DNA of 64,000 nt, from positions 1 through 64,000 of the forward strand of contig JBAUID010000011.1 of NCBI GenBank assembly GCA_049680625.1, given 5' to 3'. Within the stretch, counting starts at the first letter, position 1. Every line of letters begins with the position of its first letter. A model generated the notes under the pieces. It was not told the origin of the DNA. It searched no databases and saw nothing but the letters and a program-made list of their open reading frames with translations. Source of the stretch: JAUIAI01 sp049680625. Its GTDB lineage: Bacteria > Pseudomonadota > Gammaproteobacteria > Burkholderiales > Burkholderiaceae_E. Shown here in pieces: positions 33,698 to 42,315 of the stretch. Position numbers and translations under genes: made by a program.

Positions 33698-35278
33698 ATG
33701 TCAACGCGCAACAAGTTCCTCTGGCTGGTCGTAATTGGTGCTCTTGGCGCCAGCCTTTGGTATTTCTGGGCTGCCACGGGCTCAACCGCTGCGTTCAAAA
33801 TTGAGTCCACAGACCTGAGCCGTGGGAATGTTAAATCGACAATTTCCGCATCGGGAACTGTCACCCCAAAAGGCTCTGTATCAGTTGGTTCACAGGTCTC
33901 GGGCCAGATCCTGGAAGTCCTTGCCGACTATAACGATCGGGTCGCCGCCGGTGACATCCTGGCCCGGATTGACTCTTCGAATTTCGATCAACGCGTCCAT
34001 CAGGCGACGGCTGATCTGGATGCCGCGAAGGCCCAGGTTCAGGTGCAAATCAGCCAGGCTGCGGCCCGGCAGGCCGATGTCAGCCGGGCCAATGTCAGCC
34101 TGAGTGATGCCCGCCGCGACCTGGCCAGAAAACGCGAATTACTGACCCGGGGTTTCATATCAACCGCTGAACGAGATTCGGCTCTCACTATCGTTCGAAC
34201 TCGTCGGGAAGATCTGCGTTCAGCCGTTGCTGCGGGCAGGGTCGCTGCTGCCCAAATCGACAATGCGAAAGCAATTGTTGCCCAGCGCGAGGCGGCGCTG
34301 AACAATGCCAGGTTGGACTTTGGGCGCACAATTATTCGTAGCCCCATCGACGGTATTGTCATCAAGCGCACGGTTGATGCCGGTCAGACAGTCGCCGCTA
34401 GCTTGCAGGCTCCCGAATTATTTGTGATCGCAAGAAATCTCACCGAGATGCGGGTTGAAGCGAGTGTAGATGAAAGCGATATCGGTCAGGTTCGGCAGGG
34501 TATGCCGGCCAGCTTCACCGTTGATGCTTTTCCGGCTGAAAGTTTCGACGGTAAGGTAGAGCAGATTCGAGTTTCCGCTGAAAACTCCCAGAATGTCATC
34601 ACCTATGTAGTGCTCGTGGAATTCGAAAACAGCGTTTTGCGTTTATTACCTGGTATGACCGCAAATGTCCAAATCACAACATCGAATCGACAAAGTGTGC
34701 TTCGGGTGCCCAACACAGCGCTACGCGTGCGGGTGCCGGCAGCCTTGCTGGCCACCGACAATCGGGCTAAAGACGCGGCCGAATCGCAAGAAAACGCCCG
34801 CGAAAATACTCAGGCCAATACATCGCCCGGGCAGGGCGGTCGGGGGCGTCTGGAGGCACTGCGCGAAAAGCTAATTGTGATAACCCACCCGAGTGCTGAC
34901 CAAATCGTTTCGTTGAACGCGGTATTTGCGCGCGCTGCTACTGACTTTAAGGCATTAAGAACGGTACCCGCAGAGCAGCGCAATGCCAGGGCAAAAGCCC
35001 TGCGGGCACAAATGCGTCGCGACATCGCCGATGCGCTCACTCCTGAACAATTGAAACTGTGGCAAGACGCAACAGGCGGTGCGCGCTCATCGCCGGCCCG
35101 CGTGTATAAACTCGACGGTGACAAACTGCGGGCTGTCGACTTGCGTATCGGTTTAACCGATGGCAGTTTTACAGAAGTTGTCAGTGGCCTGTCCGAAGGT
35201 GACGTCGTCGCAACTGCGGTAAAGAAAGTGAGCGCCAGTAAAGACGGCTCACTGAAGTTGCTGCAGATGTTCCGTTAG
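33698..35278 (+). CDS. Efflux periplasmic adaptor (MacA-like) with a helical insertion
   Basis: A 526-residue membrane-fusion adaptor for an ABC exporter: N-terminal anchor FLWLVVIGALGASLWYFW, lipoyl half SVGSQVSGQILEVLADYNDRV, a long coiled-coil hairpin, and the second lipoyl half IRSPIDGIVIKRTVDAGQTV. The beta-barrel and membrane-proximal domains follow. Usual MacA length is about 370-400; the surplus is mainly an insertion at about residues 349-467 between the tandem strand VLRVPNTALRVRV and YKLDGDKLRAVDLRIG. The insert is rich in Ala, Arg and Gln and contains DALTPEQLKLW, recalling the LTxxQ motif of CpxP/Spy-type helical proteins. Partner genes follow 20 bases on. Confidence 0.88.
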   Translation: MSTRNKFLWLVVIGALGASLWYFWAATGSTAAFKIESTDLSRGNVKSTISASGTVTPKGSVSVGSQVSGQILEVLADYNDRVAAGDILARIDSSNFDQRVHQATADLDAAKAQVQVQISQAAARQADVSRANVSLSDARRDLARKRELLTRGFISTAERDSALTIVRTRREDLRSAVAAGRVAAAQIDNAKAIVAQREAALNNARLDFGRTIIRSPIDGIVIKRTVDAGQTVAASLQAPELFVIARNLTEMRVEASVDESDIGQVRQGMPASFTVDAFPAESFDGKVEQIRVSAENSQNVITYVVLVEFENSVLRLLPGMTANVQITTSNRQSVLRVPNTALRVRVPAALLATDNRAKDAAESQENARENTQANTSPGQGGRGRLEALREKLIVITHPSADQIVSLNAVFARAATDFKALRTVPAEQRNARAKALRAQMRRDIADALTPEQLKLWQDATGGARSSPARVYKLDGDKLRAVDLRIGLTDGSFTEVVSGLSEGDVVATAVKKVSASKDGSLKLLQMFR

Positions 35279-35298
35279 GTCGCCAGGCCCGCTGACTG

Positions 35299-36009
35299 AT
35301 GCCGCTAATCGAGACAACCGACTTGTCCAAGTCGTACCAAATGGGTTCGTCTACTGTTCGGGCGCTTGATGCCGTGTCATTGTCAATCGAAGCGGGAGAG
35401 ATGGTTGCGATTATGGGGCCCTCCGGTTCCGGTAAATCAACCTTTATGAACGTTGTCGGCTGCCTCGATCAACCTACCAGTGGCAGTTATCGGTTAGCTG
35501 GTGAAGACGTGGCTGCGATGTCAGGCGATCAACTGGCTGACATACGCAATCGCCGGATCGGCTTTGTATTTCAACAATTCAATTTATTGGCCCGCACCAG
35601 CGCTATTGACAATGTACTTTTACCGCTGATGTATACACGGGTAAGTGCCCGGCATCGAGTGGAGCAAGCCCGCGCCAGCCTGGCTGCCGTGGGTCTGGGG
35701 GAGCGCGAATCGCATTGGCCAACGCAGTTGTCCGGTGGTCAGCAGCAACGCGTCGCCATTGCCCGTGCCCTGGTCAACTCACCTGATTTGCTCCTGGCCG
35801 ATGAGCCAACGGGTGCACTGGATTCCCGAACCTCGCTTGAGGTGATGGCGCTGTTTCAAAGCCTGCATGCACAAGGACAAACGGTAGTCATCGTGACCCA
35901 TGAGGCCGAAGTTGCGAGCTTTGCACAGCGTGTGGTGAGTTTTCTGGACGGTCAGATTCTCAGCGATCGGCGCCAGCAGCCGACGGTTGCCCAGGTGTTG
36001 ACCGGATGA
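35299..36009 (+). CDS. ABC transporter ATP-binding protein (MacB/LolD type)
   Basis: A 236-residue ATPase with Walker A GPSGSGKST, Q-loop FVFQQFNLLARTSAIDN (LolD/MacB type), signature LSGGQQQRVAIARAL, Walker B LLLADEPTGALD and H-loop VIVTHE. It belongs to the MacB/FtsE/LolD branch that powers mechanotransmission rather than substrate passage. The gene lies 20 bases after the adaptor and overlaps the permease start by four bases. ATPase and permease are separate polypeptides here, unlike fused MacB. Confidence 0.93.
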   Translation: MPLIETTDLSKSYQMGSSTVRALDAVSLSIEAGEMVAIMGPSGSGKSTFMNVVGCLDQPTSGSYRLAGEDVAAMSGDQLADIRNRRIGFVFQQFNLLARTSAIDNVLLPLMYTRVSARHRVEQARASLAAVGLGERESHWPTQLSGGQQQRVAIARALVNSPDLLLADEPTGALDSRTSLEVMALFQSLHAQGQTVVIVTHEAEVASFAQRVVSFLDGQILSDRRQQPTVAQVLTG

Positions 36010-37238
36010 GACTGCTATCGGTTTTTTCGATAGCACTCAAGGCGCTGGCTGTGAACCTGTTGCGTTCTGCACTGACAATGCTGGGGATTGTTATCGGCGT
36101 GGCTGCGGTTATTGCGATGGTTGCCATCGGACGTGGTGCTCAGGAACGTGTTCAGGAGCAAATCAAGTCGCTTGGTTCAAATATCATGCTTGTCCTGCCC
36201 GGCGCACGTAATGCCCGTGGCCTTCGGATGACAACAGCGGAGTCGCAACCGCTTAGCGAAGAAGATGCGATTGCCATTACCAACGAAATTGCCGAAGTGC
36301 AGTATGCGGCACCGAGCATAAGAACCGGTGTTCAAGTGATTGGGGGGCAGAGCAATTGGGCTAGTACGGGCTACGGTATCACCAACGATTATTTGCTTGC
36401 GCGCGAATGGAGCATCGACCAGGGACGGATGTTTACTCCGGATGAGATGCGGCGCGGGGGAAAGGTCGCGATTGTGGGGCAAACACTGGCGAGCGAGTTG
36501 TTCGGTGATGCCAGCCCGCTCGGGCAACAGATTCGAATCAATCGCACACCGTTGGCGATTATTGGTGTCACTGCGGCCAAGGGGCAAAACTCCTGGGGGT
36601 CCGATCAGGACGATGTCGTTTTCATGCCCATCGGAACAATGCGCGAAAGAGTTCAGGCCCGGCGCCGGGGCCGGACGGGCACGGTTGGTGCAATTTCGCT
36701 CAAGATTCACGACGGTCAGGATATGTCGTTGGTTGAGCAATCTGTCCGCGACTTACTGCGGCAGAGAAACCGCCTCACCCGGGATCAGGCTGAGCCGTTT
36801 ACGATCAGAAATCTCACCGAAGTGATGGCCGCCCGCGAAGAGTCCAGCAAAGTGCTGACCTGGCTGCTGGGCGCAGTGGCCGGTGTGAGTTTGTTGGTCG
36901 GCGGCATTGGAATCATGAACATCATGCTGGTCAGCGTGACTGAACGAACCCGTGAAATAGGGCTACGCATGGCAGTTGGAGCGCGCTCGCGCGACATTCT
37001 GTCGCAGTTCCTGGTCGAAGCCGTAACCTTGTCGTTGATTGGCGGCGCGCTGGGTATAGCAACGGGAATCGGAGTTGCCTATCTGGTTGCCCATTTGGCC
37101 GGCTGGCCGGTTCGCCTGAGTCTGGATGCGATAGTGCTGGCGGTAGGCTTCTCGGGCGCCATCGGAATTTTCTTTGGGTTTTATCCAGCCAGGGCGGCGG
37201 CCCGGCTACATCCGATTGAAGCCTTACGCCACGAGTAA
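36006..37238 (+). CDS. ABC transporter permease (MacB_PCD/FtsX family)
   Basis: A 410-residue membrane protein: one N-terminal span with ALTMLGIVIGVAAVIAMVAIG, a large periplasmic core (about residues 50-275), then the FtsX-like triple-span with VGGIGIMNIMLVSVTERTRE and LRMAVGARSRDILSQFLVEA and the closing PARAAARLHPIEALRHE. This is the MacB permease fold that couples cytoplasmic ATP use to adaptor movement. With the adaptor and ATPase it forms a tripartite export system; the outer-membrane TolC partner is not in the window. Confidence 0.93.
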   Translation: MRLLSVFSIALKALAVNLLRSALTMLGIVIGVAAVIAMVAIGRGAQERVQEQIKSLGSNIMLVLPGARNARGLRMTTAESQPLSEEDAIAITNEIAEVQYAAPSIRTGVQVIGGQSNWASTGYGITNDYLLAREWSIDQGRMFTPDEMRRGGKVAIVGQTLASELFGDASPLGQQIRINRTPLAIIGVTAAKGQNSWGSDQDDVVFMPIGTMRERVQARRRGRTGTVGAISLKIHDGQDMSLVEQSVRDLLRQRNRLTRDQAEPFTIRNLTEVMAAREESSKVLTWLLGAVAGVSLLVGGIGIMNIMLVSVTERTREIGLRMAVGARSRDILSQFLVEAVTLSLIGGALGIATGIGVAYLVAHLAGWPVRLSLDAIVLAVGFSGAIGIFFGFYPARAAARLHPIEALRHE

Positions 37239-37282
37239 ATAACCGTTACCCGGTTCACGGGTTAGGTTTGCCGGCTGTGCTG

Positions 37283-37492
37283 TTACGAAACGGCAAGCAC
37301 GCGTTGCTTGAGCGCCTGGCGCAGGGTTGCGGATGGCTGACCCTGATAAGGTACGCCCAGCTGAATGCACAAAGTTTCCAGTTCGCGGCGTGACGCCGTA
37401 GAAATCATCACCGTCTGGGCCAGTCGTTCCTGGGCTTGGAGCTTTTCGCGGGCGGAGAAATCTGGTCCGAAGTTTTGCATAGGTTTGATCAT
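37283..37492 (-). CDS. Small hypothetical protein, 69 residues
   Basis: Reads MIKPMQNFGPDFSAREKL then LQAQERLAQTVMISTASRREL and ends LRQALKQRVLAVS; a charged helical protein without signal peptide or membrane span. I chose ATG 37492; a GTG at 37567 adds 25 residues of less convincing composition. The antisense frame (37365-37661) looks less protein-like and overlaps the start of the GST gene. No family recognised. It converges on the MacB permease gene. Confidence 0.45.
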   Translation of the reverse strand: MIKPMQNFGPDFSAREKLQAQERLAQTVMISTASRRELETLCIQLGVPYQGQPSATLRQALKQRVLAVS

Positions 37493-37657
37493 TGACAAGT
37501 TTCCGGCAGGAGCAACAAGGTCTGTATTCTTACCTCGGTTCAGGCCGCTCGGTGTGTCGTTGGTCACTCAACTGGTATGGGTCGAGGTATTTTTTCACCG
37601 AATCAAGACTTTGTCCGATCGGTCAGTCTGTACAATCATCCGAAAGGAGGGTTCTAG

Positions 37658-38281
37658 ATGAAATTACATTTTGCGCTGGCGTCCCCGTTCGCGCGGAAAG
37701 TCCGGGTCTGTGCTATTGAGCTGGGTATTGACGATAAGATCGAATTGGTCCCAACCGCTGTAGCACCGGGTACGCCTAATGCAGAGTACTCGGGTCGGTT
37801 TAATCCGATTCGCCGAATTCCGGCGCTCACATTAAGTGGTGGCAACACACTCGTGGATTCGGATGTCATCTGCGAATACCTGTGTAACTTTGTCGGCGGC
37901 AACAAGTTATACCCGAAGGCCAGCACCCGGCGTTGGGAGGTTCTGAGCGACCATGCGCTGGCTGACGGAATGACCGAATTGGCTGTACTTTTACGTTACG
38001 AAACCGCCTTGCGACCAGAAGGTTTGCGATGGCAGGCTCTGATTGACGACTACCTGGAAAAAATCAATAGCGGTCTTAGCCGGTTCGAATCGCAAATCCC
38101 GGAAATCAGCAAGCGGGCGTTGGATATATCCCAGATCGCCCTGGCATGTCTGCTGGGTTACCTTGATTTCCGATTTGTCGAGCAAATCCCGTGGCGCGAA
38201 AATTCCCCCGGCCTGGCCGCGTGGTATCAGGAATTCTCTGAGCGCCCAAGTATGACTAACACCCGACCCGATGCAAGCTAA
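37658..38281 (+). CDS. Glutathione S-transferase family protein
   Basis: A 207-residue GST: N-terminal KLHFALASPFARKVRVCAIE (with the SPF-type active-site Ser/Pro start), IRRIPALTLSGGNTLVDSDVICEYL (cis-Pro and Glu/Ser glutathione contacts), then a helical domain with LDISQIALACLLGYLDFRF. The ribosome-binding site AAGGAGG lies seven bases before the ATG. The thiol-dioxygenase-like cupin follows after 12 bases, so both may act in thiol metabolism. Substrate unknown. Confidence 0.9.
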   Translation: MKLHFALASPFARKVRVCAIELGIDDKIELVPTAVAPGTPNAEYSGRFNPIRRIPALTLSGGNTLVDSDVICEYLCNFVGGNKLYPKASTRRWEVLSDHALADGMTELAVLLRYETALRPEGLRWQALIDDYLEKINSGLSRFESQIPEISKRALDISQIALACLLGYLDFRFVEQIPWRENSPGLAAWYQEFSERPSMTNTRPDAS

Positions 38282-38299
38282 CGAACGAGGGCCTTGTCG

Positions 38300-38860
38300 A
38301 TGAGCCAGCTATTTGAAGTATTCACAAATACCGTTAAGCAACAAGTCGCCAGTGTCACAGACGAAGCGACTTTGTTGAAATCAGTCAGTGACAGCTTGAA
38401 AACTTTACTTGGCAAACCGGGCTGGTTACCCCCGGCGTATACCAAGCCACGTGATGACCGTTATGCACAATATCCACTTTACGTGGCGCCGGACGGCTCG
38501 TTTTCAATCGTGTCTTTTGTTTGGCTCCCCGGTCAGCAGACCCCGGTTCATGACCACACGGTTTGGGGTGTTGTTGGTATTCACCAGGGAGTTGAGCGGA
38601 CCGAAGCATTTCGGGAAATCGACGGCAAGCTGCAAGTGGTTAAAACCATAGATGCCACTGTCGGGGAAGTCGGCGCCGTCTCACCTCAGATTGGTGACGT
38701 TCACCGAGTGGGCAATGTCTCGGACGATGTGGCTGTCAGTATTCATGTTTACGGCGGAGATATTGGCAACATCAATCGTCATGTCTATGATGAGTCCAGC
38801 GGGCAAGCCAGTGGATTTGTTTCAGGCTATGAGCCGGTAGAGCCGCTACTGCCCGCTTGA
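38300..38860 (+). CDS. Cysteine dioxygenase/thiol dioxygenase-like cupin
   Basis: A 186-residue cupin of the cysteine-dioxygenase (PCO/MDO) group. The metal site is readable as H84 and H86 in PVHDHTVWGVVG and H135 in GDVHRVGN, matching the three-His non-haem iron site. A tyrosine needed by mammalian CDO is not clearly seen. Bacterial members oxidise 3-mercaptopropionate, cysteine or a related thiol to its sulfinate. ATG 38300 has GAGGG eight bases upstream; the TTG at 38294 is too close. It follows the GST gene closely. Confidence 0.82.
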   Translation: MSQLFEVFTNTVKQQVASVTDEATLLKSVSDSLKTLLGKPGWLPPAYTKPRDDRYAQYPLYVAPDGSFSIVSFVWLPGQQTPVHDHTVWGVVGIHQGVERTEAFREIDGKLQVVKTIDATVGEVGAVSPQIGDVHRVGNVSDDVAVSIHVYGGDIGNINRHVYDESSGQASGFVSGYEPVEPLLPA

Positions 38861-38954
38861 AGCCCGGTAAGCAGAAATCAGCAGGCCGGGGCGCAAGCCC
38901 CCGCCTGCGCGGCAATCGATTCCCGCGTGAACCGGGTGCGAAGTTTGCTTTGAA

Positions 38955-41183
38955 TCAGCGTGGAATCAGCACCGTATCAAGAACGGTCTCGGGTTGCGCA
39001 ATGGGGGCCGACCGGATAGCCGCGTCAGATACCCCGTAAACATCCGCATCGATAAACACAGCCCGGCGGGCATCCGTGTTACGCCACGGGCCAACCGAGT
39101 TGTTGTCGGTCAGCAGGTCAGACATATCGAGCGTGCCTTGAAGTTGCAGCCCGTTGTTGAGTTCCGACGGATTTACTGCAACGATCCGGATGCCGGTCTC
39201 GCTTTGTGTACCGTAGCGAGTCGACTGATAGCTTCTAATGGGTACTGCCATATATCCGGCAGCCTGCGTTGGGTCGGGTCGGTAGTAGGTGAATGCGTGC
39301 GGATCCCACAGGGCATCGGAACCAACGTAAGAGTCCCCCAGGGAAAGAACACTTTGTTCTAACGGATTGGCCGGGTCCGTCACGTCAAACAAGCTGGCTT
39401 TAATCCGGCGTGGCCAACCCCCGTCGTCATAACCGATGCCCAGGACGTGGTTTTCACCAAGCGGATGCAGATAACTCGAGAAACCTGGAATTTTCAGCTC
39501 CCCCAGTGGCGCCGGTCTGGCCGGGTCGCTCAGATCAAAAACGAAGAATGGATCGACCACCAAAAACGTAACCAGGTAAGCGCGATCGCCAACGAATCGG
39601 GCAGACTGCAGCGTTTCGCCTGGGGCAATAACGTCTGACCTGCCCAGGGTTTGCAATTTGCCATCCCTGGAGGCCAGCGTGGCCAGGTAGCTGTATGGGC
39701 CGGTGTCACTACGGTCTGACATTGCTGCATAGATAACACTGTCAGATGATTCACCGATAGCAAAGCGATTGATCAGGCGGCCGCTCAGGGCGCCACTGGC
39801 GTCGTAGGTGGCCACACGGTCTTCACCAATCGAGAAGCGGTGCAATAAGGTACCGGCGCCGCTGTTAAACGGCCGGTCAGTGCCCGTTGGCGCCCAGTAG
39901 TTCGTGGAAACCAACAACGAGCTGGCGGACATGAATACCGATTGTCCGCTGGCCAGAATTGTTCGGTGGTCAACCGACTGTGTTTCCAGGTCAATGGTGT
40001 TTACCCGTAACCAGTTCAGACGAACGCTGGCCTGCGGCGCGGAGAATGCGGCACATTCGGCCGCCGTCGGTTCGCTGGCGCTGTCGCCCGATAATCGTAG
40101 TGGGGCCAGCCAGTTGCTCAGCGGTGTACTGTCAATGGCGAGCTCATTGGCCGTTAGCAATCGTTCAATCGATGCATTCCATTCTGTTGACGAGTTGTCT
40201 CCCGACGGAATATCTGGCCACCACCGCACGGTCGACGGCATGTGCAACGGCGCCTTGGTAATCACGTAGGCCTTGTTTCCAATACGCCGGGCTTCGAGTA
40301 ACTGGCCGGGGAGTTCGATAGTCCACTCCTGTACTGGACTATCCTGGCTGACATCAAACCCACGCATTGTTGTTTGTGGCGGCGCCCATTGCCCACCGCC
40401 CGGGCCACAACCCTCGTCGCTGCAGATCGAGAGGCGGGCAATGCTGACATCAGCATCGACTAATGGGCTGTCAATGGGCGGGTAGGCGTAAAAGGCGGCA
40501 CCGCTGCCCACTGTTACGATTTGCTCTGTGCCGTTAAGAAACATTCCCACCGGATATTCAGGTGCCGGGATCAAGCCGGCACCGTTGGTGGTGGTGTGTT
40601 TGGCTGCCCATCGTGCCTGTCCGCTGATTTGCATATCAACAGCCGGCCGCAGGCTTGCTTTGGTCAGAATGACTTCATCGCCGACACTGGCCAGGGTGTA
40701 CAAGTGCAGTCCGTTGTTTTTCACAACATCGAGCTCATCAATGCCGGCAACCTGGACATTGGTTTCGGAATAGTTGCTGCCACCCGGGTCGCCGCTGATA
40801 CTTTCTCCCTGGTTCGCGTCATTTTCTGGCGCCGGTGCCGCTACCGGGGTGGGTGTTGGCTGGCCGGTCACTGGATCCGACACCCGGGCGTAACTGCGTA
40901 ACCCCGATACTTGTTCGCGCATCATCGCTTTGGCCGATGATTCGATGGCCACCTCAAGTTGTTCGCAAGCCCGGGGTCCGTCAAATTGTTTCAGGCTGGC
41001 GTTTGGGGCAACTGCCGGGGAGGGGATGACTGGATTGTTGTCAGCACATGCGCCAAGCATCAGGGTGCCGAAAATTGCGAGCAAAGTGCCTATCGGGGGC
41101 CAACTGATTCGGGAGTCGTTTGCATTGCGCCGGGCCATCAGCTTAGCGGCAGGTGGATTAGTTGGCTTCACGAATGCTGTCAT
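38955..41183 (-). CDS. Large beta-propeller lipoprotein (DUF-type secreted beta-propeller)
   Basis: A 742-residue protein. It has a lipoprotein signal (IGTLLAIFGTLMLGAC, Cys about residue 46), a Pro/Ala linker with ATPTPVAAPAPEND-like composition, then a domain beginning YSETNVQVAGIDELDVVKNNG. That opening marks the 'secreted protein containing C-terminal beta-propeller domain' family found in many bacteria and archaea. Repeating blades contain elements such as VSIARLSICSDEG and LPGQLLEARRIGNKAYVITKAP. The function is unknown; metal or peptide binding has been proposed for the family. ATG 41183 is supported by AGGAG seven bases upstream; the longer open frame to 41465 runs through a 10-bp repeat and is rejected. 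Confidence 0.82.
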   Translation of the reverse strand: MTAFVKPTNPPAAKLMARRNANDSRISWPPIGTLLAIFGTLMLGACADNNPVIPSPAVAPNASLKQFDGPRACEQLEVAIESSAKAMMREQVSGLRSYARVSDPVTGQPTPTPVAAPAPENDANQGESISGDPGGSNYSETNVQVAGIDELDVVKNNGLHLYTLASVGDEVILTKASLRPAVDMQISGQARWAAKHTTTNGAGLIPAPEYPVGMFLNGTEQIVTVGSGAAFYAYPPIDSPLVDADVSIARLSICSDEGCGPGGGQWAPPQTTMRGFDVSQDSPVQEWTIELPGQLLEARRIGNKAYVITKAPLHMPSTVRWWPDIPSGDNSSTEWNASIERLLTANELAIDSTPLSNWLAPLRLSGDSASEPTAAECAAFSAPQASVRLNWLRVNTIDLETQSVDHRTILASGQSVFMSASSLLVSTNYWAPTGTDRPFNSGAGTLLHRFSIGEDRVATYDASGALSGRLINRFAIGESSDSVIYAAMSDRSDTGPYSYLATLASRDGKLQTLGRSDVIAPGETLQSARFVGDRAYLVTFLVVDPFFVFDLSDPARPAPLGELKIPGFSSYLHPLGENHVLGIGYDDGGWPRRIKASLFDVTDPANPLEQSVLSLGDSYVGSDALWDPHAFTYYRPDPTQAAGYMAVPIRSYQSTRYGTQSETGIRIVAVNPSELNNGLQLQGTLDMSDLLTDNNSVGPWRNTDARRAVFIDADVYGVSDAAIRSAPIAQPETVLDTVLIPR

Positions 41184-41302
41184 TGCTGGCTCCTGGGGTT
41201 CAACCGCATATAGTCGCAGGACGAATGGCTGACGAGTCATTGTACCGATGGGGACTGGATGGCCGGGGTGTCGGATTTGGCATCGGCGCCCATAGCATCC
41301 AT

Positions 41303-41335
41303 GCCAGCCATAGCCAGCCATAGCCAGCCATAGCC
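41303..41335. repeat. 10-bp tandem repeat upstream of the beta-propeller gene
   Basis: Three exact GCCAGCCATA units plus GCC, in the 299-base gap between the divergent beta-propeller and esterase genes. A 10-base unit is not a codon multiple, so it would disrupt any frame crossing it if copy number changed. No other element is recognised in this gap. Confidence 0.88.
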
Positions 41336-41482
41336 AACGATTGTTGGCCGTGGGGCTGCCCAGGCCACTGATATTCCGGCACAGGTCGGCAACATCAGCG
41401 AATGGGCCAAACGCCAAAAGAACAGGTCGATGCACAATAGTGATGATTTTGGATCTCAGGCGCAACTGCCAGGTAGTGAATC

Positions 41483-42298
41483 ATGAGTAGCATTGTCAAA
41501 CTGAATAGTCGAATAGAAGGTGAAGGCCCGGCAATTGTGCTGATGCACGGCTTATTCGGATCGCACCGCAATTGGTTCTCAGTGCAGCGCCAACTGGCAA
41601 TAAGCTGGCAGGTGCATGCGCTTGACCTTCGAAACCACGGCGGCTCGCCCTGGGCTGATGAGATGTCCTACCAGGCCATGGCTGATGATGTTCAGGCTTA
41701 CCTTGTCACCCGCCAGATTGAGAGTGCGGTAATCCTCGGTCACAGCATGGGAGGTAAGGTCGCGATGAGCATTGCCGCGCAGGCACCCGGTCTGGTCCGT
41801 GCATTAGTTGTTGTAGATATTGCGCCGGTTGTCTACCAACCAAGCCTGCGGCCTTTTCTCAGTGCAATGATGGCACTTGACCTAAAGATGGTCAGCCGCC
41901 GGTCTGATGCGGATCGCGCACTGAGTGAGGGTGTGCCCGACCCGATGGTGCGCGGTTTTCTTCTGCAAAATCTGGTGGGCAAATCGTCCGCATACGAATG
42001 GCGTATCAATCTGTCGGCGATTGACCACTACCTTGAGCAACTCGGTGAAGAACCGGCAGGCGTGGCAAACGATCGGGCTAGTGTTGACAGCGCCGCCGGC
42101 GCCGGCAGATACGGCGGCCCGGTTCTCTCGATTTACGGTGACCGTTCCGAGTACATGCGCCCACCCCACCGAGAGCGTCTGGCCCAGGTTTTTCCGACAA
42201 CCCAATTTCTTGGCATTGCCAATGCGGGTCACTGGGTTCACGCAGAACAAGCCGACGCATTTAGCGACGGCTTGTTCGCCTTTCTCGCAAAGCTCTGA
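41483..42298 (+). CDS. Alpha/beta-fold esterase (YbfF-like)
   Basis: A 271-residue serine hydrolase: oxyanion loop MHGLFGSHRNWFSVQ, LDLRNHGGSPW, nucleophile elbow LGHSMGGKVAM (Ser about residue 88) and final His in ANAGHWVHAEQ. The pattern is that of YbfF, an esterase/thioesterase acting on short to medium acyl esters or acyl-CoA. Cytoplasmic, no signal. It is divergent from the beta-propeller gene and converges on the GST-like gene at 42316 with a 17-base gap. Confidence 0.9.
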   Translation: MSSIVKLNSRIEGEGPAIVLMHGLFGSHRNWFSVQRQLAISWQVHALDLRNHGGSPWADEMSYQAMADDVQAYLVTRQIESAVILGHSMGGKVAMSIAAQAPGLVRALVVVDIAPVVYQPSLRPFLSAMMALDLKMVSRRSDADRALSEGVPDPMVRGFLLQNLVGKSSAYEWRINLSAIDHYLEQLGEEPAGVANDRASVDSAAGAGRYGGPVLSIYGDRSEYMRPPHRERLAQVFPTTQFLGIANAGHWVHAEQADAFSDGLFAFLAKL

Positions 42299-42315
42299 AC
42301 AAAACCGAGGACGAT

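Noticed and set aside
37365..37661. 98-codon plus-strand frame
   Set aside because: Overlaps the GST start and a better minus-strand frame; composition not protein-like.
38081..38100. GGTTCGAATC, resembling a tRNA T-loop
   Set aside because: It is inside the GST coding region and no cloverleaf can be built around it.
41184..41465. N-terminal extension of the beta-propeller gene
   Set aside because: It runs through a 10-bp tandem repeat; the signal peptide and a good ribosome-binding site support 41183.
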